In this document: positions 30,994 through 39,812 of the stretch, piece by piece
Numbering within the stretch: position 1 is the first letter of the stretch
How the letters are laid out: every line of letters starts with the position of its first letter
Assembly (NCBI RefSeq): GCF_006438965.1
Contig: NZ_RCZM01000001.1
Span: 497,097 to 561,096 of the forward strand
Direction: 5' to 3'
DNA from: Pedococcus bigeumensis
GTDB taxonomy: Bacteria; Actinomycetota; Actinomycetes; Actinomycetales; Dermatophilaceae
Length of the DNA: 64,000 nt
Program-made: the position numbers and the translations under genes
Notes under the pieces: generated by a model
Databases searched by the model: none
What the model was told of the DNA's origin: nothing
Seen by the model: the letters and a program-made list of their open reading frames with translations, nothing else

Positions 30994-33900
30994 CTAGCCG
31001 AGCACGATCAGGAGGTCGCCGCCCTCCACCTGCTGCTGCGACCCGATGGCCAGCCGCTGCACGGAACCAGCCACGGGAGCGGTGATGTTGGCTTCCATCT
31101 TCATCGCCTCGATGGTGGCGACCACGGCGCCGGCCTCGACACTGGCGCCCTCCTCGACCGCGAGGCTGACCACGCCGGCGAACGGTGCCGCGACGTGCCC
31201 CTTGGTGCCCGGGTCGGCCTTCTCGGCGGCCTTGACGTCGACGGCGATCTTCGCGTCCCGCACCTGCACCGGCCGGAGCTGGCCGCCCATGGTGAACATC
31301 ACGGTGCGCATGCCGCGGTCGTCGGCGTCGGACACCGACTGCAGGCCGAGGAGCAGACGCTTGCCGGGCTCGAGGTCGATCTCGTGCTCGAACCCGACCT
31401 CGAGGCCGTGCAGGAACTCGCGGGTGCCGAGGACACCGAGGTCGGAGTAGGCCTCGCGGGACTTCTCGAAGTCCGCGGTGGGCCCGGGGAAGAGCAACCG
31501 GTTGAGGGTATGCCGCGGGCTCGCCTTGAGTGCCTCGCTGTCCTCGTCGCTCAGGTCGGTGACGCGGGGCTTGACCGTGCGGCCCTCGAGCGCCTTGGTC
31601 CGGAACGGCTCGGGCCAGCCACCGGGCGGGTCGCCGAGCTCGCCGGACAGGAAGCCGATGACCGAGTCGGGGATGTCGTACTTCGTCGGGTTGGCCTCGA
31701 AGTCCGCCGGGTCCGCCTTGGCGCCGACGAGCGCGAGTGCGAGGTCGCCGACGACCTTGCTGCTCGGCGTGACCTTGACGATGTTGCCGAGGATCCGGTT
31801 GGCCGCGGCATACATGTCCTCGACGGCCTCGAAGCGGTCACCGAGACCGAGGGCGATGGCCTGCTGCCGCAGGTTCGAGAGCTGGCCGCCTGGGATCTCG
31901 TGGGTGTAGACGCGACCGGTGGGTGAGGGCAGCCCCGACTCGAACGGGAAGTAGAGCTGGCGGGTCGCCTCCCAGTAGGGCTCGAGGTCGTTGACGGCCG
32001 CAAGGTCGAGCCCGGTGGCGCGTGGGGTGCCGTCGGTGGCGGCGACCAGGCTCGACATCGGTGGCTGGGACGTCGTGCCCGCCATGGCGGCGCTGGCCAC
32101 GTCGACCGCGTCGACCCCGGCGTCGATGGCGGCCAGCAGGGTGGCCAGCTGGCCCCCGGCCGTGTCGTGGGTGTGCAGGTGCACGGGCTGGTCGAAGCGC
32201 TCTCGCAGGGCGGTGACCAGGGTGTGCGTCGCGGGGGCACGCAGCAGCCCGGCCATGTCCTTGATGGCGATGACGTGCGCACCGGCTTCGGCGATCTGCT
32301 CGGCGAGGCGCAGGTAGTAGTCGAGCGTGTAGAGCTTCTCGCCGGGGCTGGTGAGGTCGCCGGTGTAGCAGAGCGCAACCTCGGCGACGGCGGTGCCGGT
32401 GGCGCGGACGGCCTCGATGGCGGGACGCATCTGGCCCACGTCGTTGAGCGCGTCGAAGATGCGGAAGATGTCGATGCCGGTGCGCGCCGCCTCGGTCACG
32501 AAGGCATCGGTGACGGCGGTCGGGTAGGGCGTGTAGCCCACGGTGTTGCGCCCGCGCAGGAGCATCTGCAGCGGCAGGTTGGGCATCGCCTCACGCAGCT
32601 GCGACAGGCGGTCCCACGGGTCTTCGGCCAGGAACCGCAGCGCGACGTCGTAGGTCGCGCCACCCCAGGCCTCGACGGACAGCAGCTGCGGCGTCAGCCG
32701 GGCGACGTGCGGGGCGACGTGCATGAGGTCGCGGGTGCGGACCCGGGTGGCGAGCAGCGACTGGTGGGCGTCGCGGAAGGTCGTCTCGGTGACTCCGACG
32801 GCCTCCTGGGCGCGCAGGGCCTCGGCGAACGCCTGGGGTCCGTGCACGAGCAGCCGGTCGCGAGCGCCGGGCGGCGGGGGAGTGCCGCGGTCGATCGCCG
32901 GCAGCTTGGAGCGCGGTGAGACCCGGGTGCGACCCGGACCGTGCGGCTGGTTGACCGTCACGTCGGCGAGGTAGGTGAGCAGCCGGGTGCCGCGGTCGGC
33001 GGGGAGCCGGGCTGTCCGCAGGCCGGGGCGTTCGTCGATGAACGCCGTCGTGATGTGGCCGGCCAGGAAGTCGGGCTCCTCGAGCAGCGCCTGGAGGAAC
33101 GGGATGTTGGTCGAGACACCGCGGATCCGGAACTCCGCCAGGGCGCGCCTGGCCCGACGCACTGCCGTCGGGAAGTCCCGGCCGCGGCAGGTGAGCTTGA
33201 CCAGCATCGAGTCGAAGTGGGCGCCGATCTCGGCCCCGACGAAGATGGTGCCGCCGTCTAGCCGGACGCCCGCCCCGCCCGCCGAGCGGTAGGTCGTGAT
33301 CCGACCGGTGTCCGGCCGGAACTCGTTGGCCGGGTCCTCGGTGGTGATGCGGCACTGGAGTGCCGCGCCACGGATCTGCAGGGTGTCCTGCGAGAGGCCG
33401 AGGTCCTCGAGGGTCTCGCCGCTGGCGATGCGCATCTGGGAGCTCACCAGGTCGACGTCGGTGATCTCCTCGGTGACCGTGTGCTCGACCTGGATGCGCG
33501 GGTTCATCTCGATGAAGACGTAGCGGCCGTCAGGGGCGAGCAGGAACTCGACCGTGCCCGCGTTGACGTAGCCGATCTCCTTGGCGAACGCGACGGCGTG
33601 GGCGCACATCCGCTCGCGCAGCTCGGGAGGCAGGTTGGGTGCCGGGGCGATCTCGACGACCTTCTGGTGCCGCCGCTGGACCGAGCAGTCCCGCTCGAAC
33701 AGGTGGATCACGTTGCCGGCCGCGTCCGCGAGGATCTGCACCTCGATGTGGCGGGGGCTGACGACAGCCTCCTCGAGGAAGACGGTCGGGTCGCCGAACG
33801 CCGACTCGGCCTCGCGCATACAGGCCTCGAGCGAGTCGCGCAGGTCCTCGCGGCGCTCGACCCGGCGCATCCCGCGACCGCCGCCGCCCGCGACTGCCTT

Positions 33901-34371
33901 GGCGAAGATCGGGAAGCCGATCTCCTCGGCGGCAGCGACGAGGGTGTCGATGTCGGTGCTCGGCTCGGCGCCCTTGAGGGTGGGCAGGCCCGCCTTCTTG
34001 GCCGCGGCGATGGCCCGCGACTTGTTGCCGGTCAGGTGCAGCACCGACGCAGGCGGGCCGACGAAGGTGACACCGGCCTTGGCGCACTCCTCGGCGAGGT
34101 CGGGGTTCTCGGACAGGAAGCCGTAGCCGGGGTAGACGGCATCCGCGCCGGCCTCGACAGCGGTTCGCACGATGCCCACCGGATCGAGGTAGGCCCGGAC
34201 CGGGTGCCCCTCCTCGCCGATGCGGTAGGCCTCGTCGGCCTTGAGCACGTGCTCGGACTTGCGGTCCTCGTAGGGGAACACCGCGACCGTCTTGGCGCTG
34301 AGCTCGGTGGCGGCACGGAACGCCCGGACGGCGATCTCACCACGGTTCGCGACGAGGACCTTGCTGAACAC
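30994..34371 (-). CDS. pyc: Pyruvate carboxylase
   Basis: Biotin enzyme making oxaloacetate from pyruvate, CO2 and ATP. The 1125-aa single chain has an N-terminal biotin carboxylase (~1-450; FSKVLVANRGEIA, GGGGRGMR, FIEMNPRIQVEHTVTE), a carboxyltransferase barrel (~530-800; ETTFRDAHQSLLATR, LHTHDTAG), an allosteric/PYC region and a biotinyl domain with K1091 in EAMKMEA. GTG 34371 is preceded by GGAGG. It feeds the TCA cycle and works against the malic enzyme at 51 kb. Confidence 0.96.
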   Translation of the reverse strand: MFSKVLVANRGEIAVRAFRAATELSAKTVAVFPYEDRKSEHVLKADEAYRIGEEGHPVRAYLDPVGIVRTAVEAGADAVYPGYGFLSENPDLAEECAKAGVTFVGPPASVLHLTGNKSRAIAAAKKAGLPTLKGAEPSTDIDTLVAAAEEIGFPIFAKAVAGGGGRGMRRVERREDLRDSLEACMREAESAFGDPTVFLEEAVVSPRHIEVQILADAAGNVIHLFERDCSVQRRHQKVVEIAPAPNLPPELRERMCAHAVAFAKEIGYVNAGTVEFLLAPDGRYVFIEMNPRIQVEHTVTEEITDVDLVSSQMRIASGETLEDLGLSQDTLQIRGAALQCRITTEDPANEFRPDTGRITTYRSAGGAGVRLDGGTIFVGAEIGAHFDSMLVKLTCRGRDFPTAVRRARRALAEFRIRGVSTNIPFLQALLEEPDFLAGHITTAFIDERPGLRTARLPADRGTRLLTYLADVTVNQPHGPGRTRVSPRSKLPAIDRGTPPPPGARDRLLVHGPQAFAEALRAQEAVGVTETTFRDAHQSLLATRVRTRDLMHVAPHVARLTPQLLSVEAWGGATYDVALRFLAEDPWDRLSQLREAMPNLPLQMLLRGRNTVGYTPYPTAVTDAFVTEAARTGIDIFRIFDALNDVGQMRPAIEAVRATGTAVAEVALCYTGDLTSPGEKLYTLDYYLRLAEQIAEAGAHVIAIKDMAGLLRAPATHTLVTALRERFDQPVHLHTHDTAGGQLATLLAAIDAGVDAVDVASAAMAGTTSQPPMSSLVAATDGTPRATGLDLAAVNDLEPYWEATRQLYFPFESGLPSPTGRVYTHEIPGGQLSNLRQQAIALGLGDRFEAVEDMYAAANRILGNIVKVTPSSKVVGDLALALVGAKADPADFEANPTKYDIPDSVIGFLSGELGDPPGGWPEPFRTKALEGRTVKPRVTDLSDEDSEALKASPRHTLNRLLFPGPTADFEKSREAYSDLGVLGTREFLHGLEVGFEHEIDLEPGKRLLLGLQSVSDADDRGMRTVMFTMGGQLRPVQVRDAKIAVDVKAAEKADPGTKGHVAAPFAGVVSLAVEEGASVEAGAVVATIEAMKMEANITAPVAGSVQRLAIGSQQQVEGGDLLIVLG

Positions 34372-34515
34372 TTGACCTCCAGGGGTTCGGCACCCGGGGG
34401 TTGGTGGGGCCGGTGGGGGGACGGGCAGCGTGCCTCCGATCCTAGTGAGATCCCGACTCGTGAGACGCCTCGCCCGCGATGCGGACGCGTTGGCTGGTCT
34501 CCCCACGCGCCCTGC

Positions 34516-34538
34516 CCTGTTGGAAGCGAAACTTCCGG
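34516..34538. repeat. 23-bp repeat, copy 1 (copy 2 at 56143-56165)
   Basis: Identical to 56143-56165. The core GGAAGCGAAACTTCC is an inverted repeat (GGAAG/CTTCC around CGAAA). This copy lies in the spacer between divergent pyc (-) and the 34711 gene (+), 145 bp upstream of the pyc start. Confidence 0.85.
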
Positions 34539-34710
34539 CTTTCCAGTAGTTGCGGCACCGACTCCTGGCGAGAGGTCGTTACCGCCAGCCACCGGTAAGT
34601 CGCCGTCATCGGCTCGGTGCCGTGGCTACGCTGGATGGGCGTGCAGGGGCCGCGGCGACGAGCTGCGGCAGGCAGACCGATGGATGTCGAGTCACGAACC
34701 GAGGCAGCCC

Positions 34711-35283
34711 ATGGCTGGCAAGCATGCGCGCAGGGCCCCCGTGGTCATCTCGCGTGCGGTTGCGACCCTCGTGGTGTCGGCACTGCTCCTCGCGGTCGGC
34801 GTGGCAGCCATGACGGTGTTCAAGAGCGGGGACCGGCCTGCGACCGGAAGGCCCAGGGCCGGTGGGCCGACGGTGACCACCGGGCCGTCAGCCGCGCCGA
34901 CCCCCACGACCGGCGCGACCTCCGGCGCCGAACAGGGCGACGGCGCCACCGGCGACGCCGAACCCGGCGGAGCCTCGAGCGGTGGGTCGTCCGCGGCGGG
35001 AGGTGGGGACTTCCTCGACTTCACGTCCACGGGCGGCAGTGGCACGACCCCGGCCGGTATGCCGCCGGGTTCCGCGAGCAGCGCGGCGGCAGCCACGCTG
35101 CCGGGCGTTGCTCCCGAGGTGGCCGCTTGGTCCAGAGGCTGGGTGCAGCGCAGTGACACCGGCCGCAGCCACGGCAGGTCGCTCGGACTCCTGCGGCGGC
35201 TGGCGGCTGCGCACGGCTGTCGCCCGGTCCCGACGAAGGCGAAGCCGGTCACGGCGCTTCCAGAACCCGTCGCCTGCCGCTGA
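34711..35283 (+). CDS. Membrane-anchored low-complexity protein, unknown function
   Basis: A 190-aa protein with a basic start, one transmembrane/signal-anchor helix (~13-35), then an extracellular Gly/Ser/Ala/Thr/Pro-rich disordered stretch and a short basic C-terminus. No family is recognised. ATG 34711 has GAGG 6 nt upstream; ATG 34684 is possible. Confidence 0.55.
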   Translation: MAGKHARRAPVVISRAVATLVVSALLLAVGVAAMTVFKSGDRPATGRPRAGGPTVTTGPSAAPTPTTGATSGAEQGDGATGDAEPGGASSGGSSAAGGGDFLDFTSTGGSGTTPAGMPPGSASSAAAATLPGVAPEVAAWSRGWVQRSDTGRSHGRSLGLLRRLAAAHGCRPVPTKAKPVTALPEPVACR

Positions 35284-35358
35284 GGCAGCGACCGAGGCGT
35301 GCCCACCGCGGCCACCCGTGCCACCCGTGCCACCCGGCATGCCGACCCGTCGCGCCAG

Positions 35359-35390
35359 CCCTGAGGCCTGGCTGCGGCCAGGCCTCAGGG
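35359..35390. terminator. Bidirectional terminator hairpin
   Basis: Perfect 14-bp arms (35359-35372, 35377-35390) with loop TGCG between convergent genes. Confidence 0.88.
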
Positions 35391-35401
35391 GCGCCCCTCG
35401 C

Positions 35402-36013
35402 TCAGCTGGCGGCGGTGAACCGCTGGCGACGGTGCTGCGGCTGCTCGAGCTCGTCGACCAGGGCCACCGCGTAGTCCTCGGCCGAGATCGAGTCACCGGC
35501 GGGCGACTCCAGGCCCAGCGTGTAGTGGCCGGTGCGCTCACCCGGGGCGATGACGGGCGCAGGGGAGAAGAAGGTCCAGTCCAGCTCCTGGGGTGCAGCC
35601 CGGAAGGTGTCCAGCGCCGCCGCACCCGCGCGGGACTCGGCGAGGTACTCCGGCGGGAAGCCCTCCGAGTCCAGCAGCCGCGTGCCGTCCTGCGTGAGGA
35701 GCGAACCGGCGCCGCCGACGAAGACGACCCGGGCCGCGCTCGCGTGGTCGACGAGGTTCTGGACCGCGGTCAGCCACGGCTCGTGGCTGCCGCCGGTGCG
35801 GCTCGGGCCGGTGGCGGACACGACCACGTCGTGCGTGGTGGCCGCCTGCTTGACGGTGGTCTCGTCAGAGAGGTCGCCGGTCGCTGCCACGGCACCGTCC
35901 GGGAGAGCGGCTCCGCTGCGGGTGTAGCCGGTGACCTCGTGGCCGCGCGACAGGGCCTCGGACGCGATCCGTGAGCCGATCATGCCGCTCGCGCCGAACA
36001 GGGCGATCTTCAT
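35402..36013 (-). CDS. NAD(P)-binding oxidoreductase (atypical SDR, NmrA-like)
   Basis: A 203-aa Rossmann protein. The N-terminal IALFGASGMIGSR is the nucleotide-binding loop; GDLSD and VVFVGGAGSL follow. It resembles YwnB/NmrA-like reductases without the classical Tyr-x3-Lys. It is divergent from an HxlR regulator, the usual arrangement for redox- or aldehyde-responsive control. Confidence 0.88.
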   Translation of the reverse strand: MKIALFGASGMIGSRIASEALSRGHEVTGYTRSGAALPDGAVAATGDLSDETTVKQAATTHDVVVSATGPSRTGGSHEPWLTAVQNLVDHASAARVVFVGGAGSLLTQDGTRLLDSEGFPPEYLAESRAGAAALDTFRAAPQELDWTFFSPAPVIAPGERTGHYTLGLESPAGDSISAEDYAVALVDELEQPQHRRQRFTAAS

Positions 36014-36079
36014 GGTGGTGCCTTTCCGTGGGGGTCGGGGTCAGGTCCACCCGGAGGTGACCTGTCGTCTGGTCCCATA

Positions 36080-36117
36080 GTAACCACTGGTAACTGAGCA
36101 CTTCAACGTGCTATAAG
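36080..36117. promoter_or_regulatory. Intergenic operator/promoter of the hxlR-SDR pair
   Basis: A near-palindrome GTAACCACTGGTAAC (36080-36094) overlaps the -35-like TGGTAA. TATAAG (36112-36117) is a good -10 with an 18-nt spacer and lies 6 nt before the hxlR ATG, so that mRNA is probably leaderless. AGCAC/GTGCT (36097-36112) is a second inverted repeat between the boxes. Confidence 0.6.
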
Positions 36118-36123
36118 TACCTG

Positions 36124-36525
36124 ATGGTTACCAAGCAGGCTGCTGAGTTGCGGGCCCTCACCGAGGGGCGCGGGAACGCCTTCGACCCGGACTGCCCCAC
36201 GCGGGTCGTGCTCGACCGGATCGGCGACAAGTGGACCGTCCTCGTGATCGGCGCCCTCGTCGACGGACCCCGGCGCTTCACGGCGCTGCGCCAGCACATT
36301 GGCGGGGTGGCGCCCAAGGTGCTCACCCAGACGCTGCGCGCCATGGAGCGCGACGGGCTGCTGACCAGGACCGTGTACGCCCAGGTGCCGCCGAGGGTCG
36401 ACTACGCCCTCACCGACCTGGGGGCCTCGCTCGGTGGGCCGATCGCCGTCCTCACCGACTGGGCCGAGCTCAACGTCGCCAAGATCCTCGCCGCACGAGA
36501 CGAGTTCGTGGCCCAGGAAGCGTAG
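36124..36525 (+). CDS. HxlR-family transcriptional regulator
   Basis: A 133-aa winged-helix protein with the family core CPTRVVLDRIGDKWTVLVIGAL, FTALRQHIGGVAPKVLTQTLRAMERDGLL and DYALTDLG. The conserved Cys of redox-sensing members is present near residue 24. It probably controls the divergent oxidoreductase gene and itself through the intervening operator. Confidence 0.92.
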   Translation: MVTKQAAELRALTEGRGNAFDPDCPTRVVLDRIGDKWTVLVIGALVDGPRRFTALRQHIGGVAPKVLTQTLRAMERDGLLTRTVYAQVPPRVDYALTDLGASLGGPIAVLTDWAELNVAKILAARDEFVAQEA

Positions 36526-36589
36526 GTTGGGCCGCTGGCCCGCCCTTCCAGCCCGAAGGGTCACGCACCCATCTGGGAGGCGCATCCTC

Positions 36590-37279
36590 GTGATCGGCAT
36601 CGACCGCCCCGCCGTTCGGCTGCGTGTTGGCGCTGTGGCAGCAGCGAGTGCCGTGGTCCTCTCGGGGTGCACGGGATCCGCGGAGCGGGCTGCGACGACC
36701 ACGCCAGGTGGATCCGCGTCGTCCACGAGCGCCGTCACGACGTCGACGACGACCACCACGTCCGCCGCGGTGACCCGTTCGTCCACCGTGCCGGCCCAGC
36801 CGATGCGCACCACGACACCGACGAGGGCGCGGGTCCCGCCCAGGCCCCGCTCCACCCCGAAGCCGAGCCCGAAGCCTGCCCCCAAGCCCCCGTCCGGCAC
36901 CGGCGTCACCGGGCAGTTCCTGTCGCTCGTCAACTCAGAGCGGGCCAAGGCGGGGTGCGGCGCCGTCCGCTCGAACTCGGCTCTGCAGCGGGCCGCCCAG
37001 GGGCACAGCGCCGACATGGCCGCGAAGAACTACTTCTCCCACACCAGCAAGGACGGTCGCACCTTCGCCGACCGGATCCGCGCCGCCGGCTACGGCGGCA
37101 GCACGATCGGGGAGAACATCGCTGCCGGCCAGTCCACCGCGTCGGCGGTGATGCGGTCGTGGCTGGCCAGCTCAGGCCACCGCGCGAACATCCTCAACTG
37201 TGCGTTCACCGCGATAGGGGTCGGTTACGCCAGGGGCGGTTCCTACGGCCACTACTGGACGCAGGACTTCGGCGGCTGA
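36590..37279 (+). CDS. CAP/SCP-domain lipoprotein
   Basis: A 229-aa secreted protein. A signal peptide ends in lipobox VVLSGC (C27). A Thr/Ser then Pro/Lys-rich linker (~30-105) spans the wall, and a CAP domain (~108-229) has SLVNSERAKAGC, HSADMA, FSHTSKDG, GENIAAG, SGHRANIL and YWTQDFGG. Function of bacterial CAP proteins is unsettled. GTG 36590 has GGGAGG 9 nt upstream. Confidence 0.88.
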   Translation: MIGIDRPAVRLRVGAVAAASAVVLSGCTGSAERAATTTPGGSASSTSAVTTSTTTTTSAAVTRSSTVPAQPMRTTTPTRARVPPRPRSTPKPSPKPAPKPPSGTGVTGQFLSLVNSERAKAGCGAVRSNSALQRAAQGHSADMAAKNYFSHTSKDGRTFADRIRAAGYGGSTIGENIAAGQSTASAVMRSWLASSGHRANILNCAFTAIGVGYARGGSYGHYWTQDFGG

Positions 37280-37356
37280 GCTTGCCTGGTGCCGCGGCCG
37301 AGCCGGCGTCCGCCGCGGCTGACCCGGCATCCGCAGGGGCTGGGCCGGCCGTGGGA

Positions 37357-37399
37357 CCTGAGACAGCCGCGGCGCGACGTGTGCCGCGGCTGCCTCAGG
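37357..37399. terminator. Bidirectional terminator hairpin
   Basis: 16-bp arms (37357-37372, 37384-37399) with one mismatch and an 11-nt loop between convergent CAP and fasciclin genes. Confidence 0.8.
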
Positions 37400-37418
37400 G
37401 GAGGGGCGGGTGCGTTGC

Positions 37419-38060
37419 TCAGAGGTCGAGCGGGCGCAGCACCTCGGAGATGCCGTGGGCGATCTGCAGGTTGCCCTTGTTGATGTCGGGCCGGACGACC
37501 CAGGGGTTGCGGTCGTTCGGGTCGGCATCCTGCAGCTGGACCAGGTACCGGCAGACCACATGCACGGTCACCGAGCCTCCCGAGGCGGTGGTCAGGGTTG
37601 CCCCGTCGGAGCGCAGCGCCTGGCGGTAGGTCACCGTGGCGCCGGGCACGACGTGGTAGAGCAGCACCGCCTCCACGGTGTCGATGCCGAGCGAGGCCAC
37701 CGCGGCGAAGACGGCTGACTCCGACCGGTAGTGCTTGCCGGTGAGGTCGGTCGCCAGGTTGCGGAACGCCCTGTCCGTCGGCAGGAACGCCGTGAGGGCG
37801 ACGGTGCCGTCGGCCAGGACGCCAACGGGTGACCCGGGTTTGGCGCTCAGCACGGCGGTCACCGCGTTGTCGACGATGTCGAAGTCGTTCCAGTTGCGGT
37901 CGAAGCCGCCACCGTCCTTGGCGAGCACGGCGGCCAGGCTGCGGGTGCCGGTCGTGGAGTGGCTGTCGCCGTGGGCTGAGGCGGCTGGTGCGCCGACCAG
38001 TGCGGCAGCTCCGGCCAGGCCGAAGATGGCGACGGCGGTTGTGAGGCGTCGAGAGATCAT
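37419..38060 (-). CDS. Secreted fasciclin (FAS1) domain protein
   Basis: A 213-aa exported protein with a signal peptide (to ASAHG, ~30) and one FAS1 domain: FDIVDNAVTAVL, TAFLPTDRAFRNLA, LLYHVVPGATVTYRQAL and GISEVLRPLDL. FAS1 domains usually mediate adhesion or matrix contacts. ATG has GGAGGA upstream. Confidence 0.88.
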   Translation of the reverse strand: MISRRLTTAVAIFGLAGAAALVGAPAASAHGDSHSTTGTRSLAAVLAKDGGGFDRNWNDFDIVDNAVTAVLSAKPGSPVGVLADGTVALTAFLPTDRAFRNLATDLTGKHYRSESAVFAAVASLGIDTVEAVLLYHVVPGATVTYRQALRSDGATLTTASGGSVTVHVVCRYLVQLQDADPNDRNPWVVRPDINKGNLQIAHGISEVLRPLDL

Positions 38061-38371
38061 TGCTGTTCCTCCAGGGATCCACTGCGGTGTGGCGGTCCCG
38101 GGCGGTGCTCACCGCGCGTCACAACCCGGACCCTGCATACGGGATTCGGAGGGGTTCGGGCGCCGGATTGGACAAACTTTGGACAGATTGCGGGAGCAGC
38201 TGCCGGGGCATCGTCCGGGCCCGCGTGCGGGCGGGCCGGCGCCGTTCAGGACCGCCCGCGCAGTGCTGTGCCGGAAATGGGTGAGGGCCTGTCGCTGTTG
38301 GACGGTAGGCTGGCGACAGCAACACCAACTGAACAGCGGTCGTGTGAACACCCCTGCACTCGCAGGAGCAC
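38061..38371. other. Spacer upstream of fasciclin gene and ssrA
   Basis: About 310 bp with the fasciclin leader on the minus strand and the ssrA promoter on the plus strand. A possible ssrA -35 TTGGAC (38298-38303) and TAGGCT (38306-38311) are visible but do not form one convincing promoter. No tRNA or ORF is supported. Confidence 0.4.
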
Positions 38372-38738
38372 GGGGGTGATCGGTTTCGACATTGGTCGGC
38401 ATATCAGGGGAAGCGGGTCGAGGATGCCCGGTTATCTCGTTAACGATCCTGGCAAACCAATAGGTGCCGATTCCAAGCGCACCGACTTTGCCCTCGCCGC
38501 CTGAGCGAGCTCCAAAGTCCGTCAGCCTGAGCTAGTTCTCGTCTCAGTGTCTGGCGTCAACTAGAGAACTTGCTGCGCAGTCATGTCGAGGGGCTGCGCG
38601 GGACTCTTACTCGACTGGGCCTGTCAGTGGACGTGTGCGTGCGAGCACTGGGGCCGAGAAAATCCATAGCGCACTGCACCCGGAGAAGCCCTGGTTTCCC
38701 GTCAGTGGACGCGGGTTCAATTCCCGCCACCTCCACCA
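38372..38738 (+). ncRNA. ssrA: Transfer-messenger RNA (tmRNA)
   Basis: Frees stalled ribosomes by acting as tRNA-Ala and then mRNA. The 5' end GGGGGTG pairs with CACCTCC before the encoded 3' ACCA, and GGGTTCAATTCCCGCC forms the T-arm. The tag reading frame is 38466-38504, encoding ADSKRTDFALAA then TGA; the ALAA end is the usual degradation signal. Its partner SmpB is at 28.1 kb. Confidence 0.97.
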
Positions 38739-38926
38739 CCGCGGTGTTCACACGGCAGTTCAGCCTCGAGGCCCGGTCGTTCGCGACCGGGCCTTCGTGG
38801 TGCCCGCCCGCGTCGGTGCCGTGCCCGCCCAACCCGGGCACGCGGCATACCGGGTCGTGGGGCCGCGGCCGCCGCCACGCCTGACCTGCGGGTATGCCGC
38901 CGGGTCGGCTTTGCGAGGATGGTCCG

Positions 38927-39733
38927 ATGCTGCGCGACGACACCTCCGCCGAGGAACGGATCGGGTCCCGGGACCTGACCCACTGGCGCACGCCGGCGGG
39001 GCGACGACTGGCCGCGTGGGTGGTGCGGCAGGCCATCGGTGTCGCCCGGTGGAGCGCCGCACACGTCGCGCTCGTGGTGACTGCGCTGGTGGGTGGGGCT
39101 GCAGCGGTGGCGCTGACCGCGGTGGCGGCCGAGGTCTACGACGCGGTGACCGAGGCCGACGGCATCGCCGGGCTCGACCAACCCGTGCTGGACCAGGCGA
39201 TCGCCTGGCGCTCGCCCGGCCTCGACCACGCGATCACGCTCTACACCGACATCGGCGGACCGATCGGGATGCCGATCGTCGCGGTCGTCCTGACTGCTCT
39301 CATGGTGTGGCGGTGGCGGTCACGAACTCCGTTGATGCTCATCGTGATCGCGGCGATTGGCTCCCTCGCGATGACCACGACGGGCAAGGCCCTGATCGGC
39401 CGGAACCGCCCGCCGCTGGCCGACGCGGTGCCGCCCTACGAGACGTCGCCGAGCTTTCCGAGCGGGCACACCCTCAACGCGACGGTCATCGCGGCGGTCC
39501 TGGTCTACCTCCTGCTGCGACGGCTCGACGCCGCCTGGGCCCGCACTGCCGCGGTCGTCGTCGGTGCCGTCTTCGTCGTGACGATGGGGCTGAGCCGGGT
39601 CTTCCTGGGGCACCACTGGCTGACCGACGTGGTGGCCGGGTGGGCACTCGGGCTGGGGTGGGCCGCCGCGGTCATCACGGCGCACCGGCTCTTCCTTACC
39701 GTCCGCCGAGCCGCCCCGACTCCGGGTCTTTGA
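38927..39733 (+). CDS. PAP2-family membrane phosphatase
   Basis: A 268-aa integral membrane phosphatase with about six helices. All three PAP2 motifs are present: KALIGRNRP, SFPSGHT and SRVFLGHHWLTD. It likely acts on lipid pyrophosphates or phosphatidate at the outer membrane face. ATG 38927 is preceded by CGAGGA at 7 nt. Its stop codon lies inside the terminator arm. Confidence 0.92.
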   Translation: MLRDDTSAEERIGSRDLTHWRTPAGRRLAAWVVRQAIGVARWSAAHVALVVTALVGGAAAVALTAVAAEVYDAVTEADGIAGLDQPVLDQAIAWRSPGLDHAITLYTDIGGPIGMPIVAVVLTALMVWRWRSRTPLMLIVIAAIGSLAMTTTGKALIGRNRPPLADAVPPYETSPSFPSGHTLNATVIAAVLVYLLLRRLDAAWARTAAVVVGAVFVVTMGLSRVFLGHHWLTDVVAGWALGLGWAAAVITAHRLFLTVRRAAPTPGL

Positions 39734-39775
39734 AGGATCCGCCACGCCTGGACGTGGCGGATCCTTCAAAGACCC
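39724..39775. terminator. 23-bp perfect terminator hairpin containing a stop codon
   Basis: Arms 39724-39746 and 39753-39775 are perfectly complementary around CCTGGA. The PAP2 stop (39731-39733) is within the left arm, so ribosomes reach the hairpin before termination. It also faces the convergent gene. Confidence 0.93.
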
Positions 39776-39812
39776 GCGCCGGGGCGGGGTCAGGGGGTGC
39801 AGGTCTGGTCGG

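Noticed and set aside
33481-34700. Long plus-strand frame entering the 34711 gene
   Set aside because: Upstream of 34684 it is only the antisense of pyruvate carboxylase; the real gene starts at 34711 or 34684.
38401-38408. CGGCATAT in ssrA and other near matches (16518, 24851, 58686) to the octamer
   Set aside because: They differ by one or more bases from GTATGCCG and were not counted.
38268-38504. 78-codon frame ending at 38504
   Set aside because: It is inside tmRNA; only its last 12 codons (ADSKRTDFALAA) are translated, as the tag.
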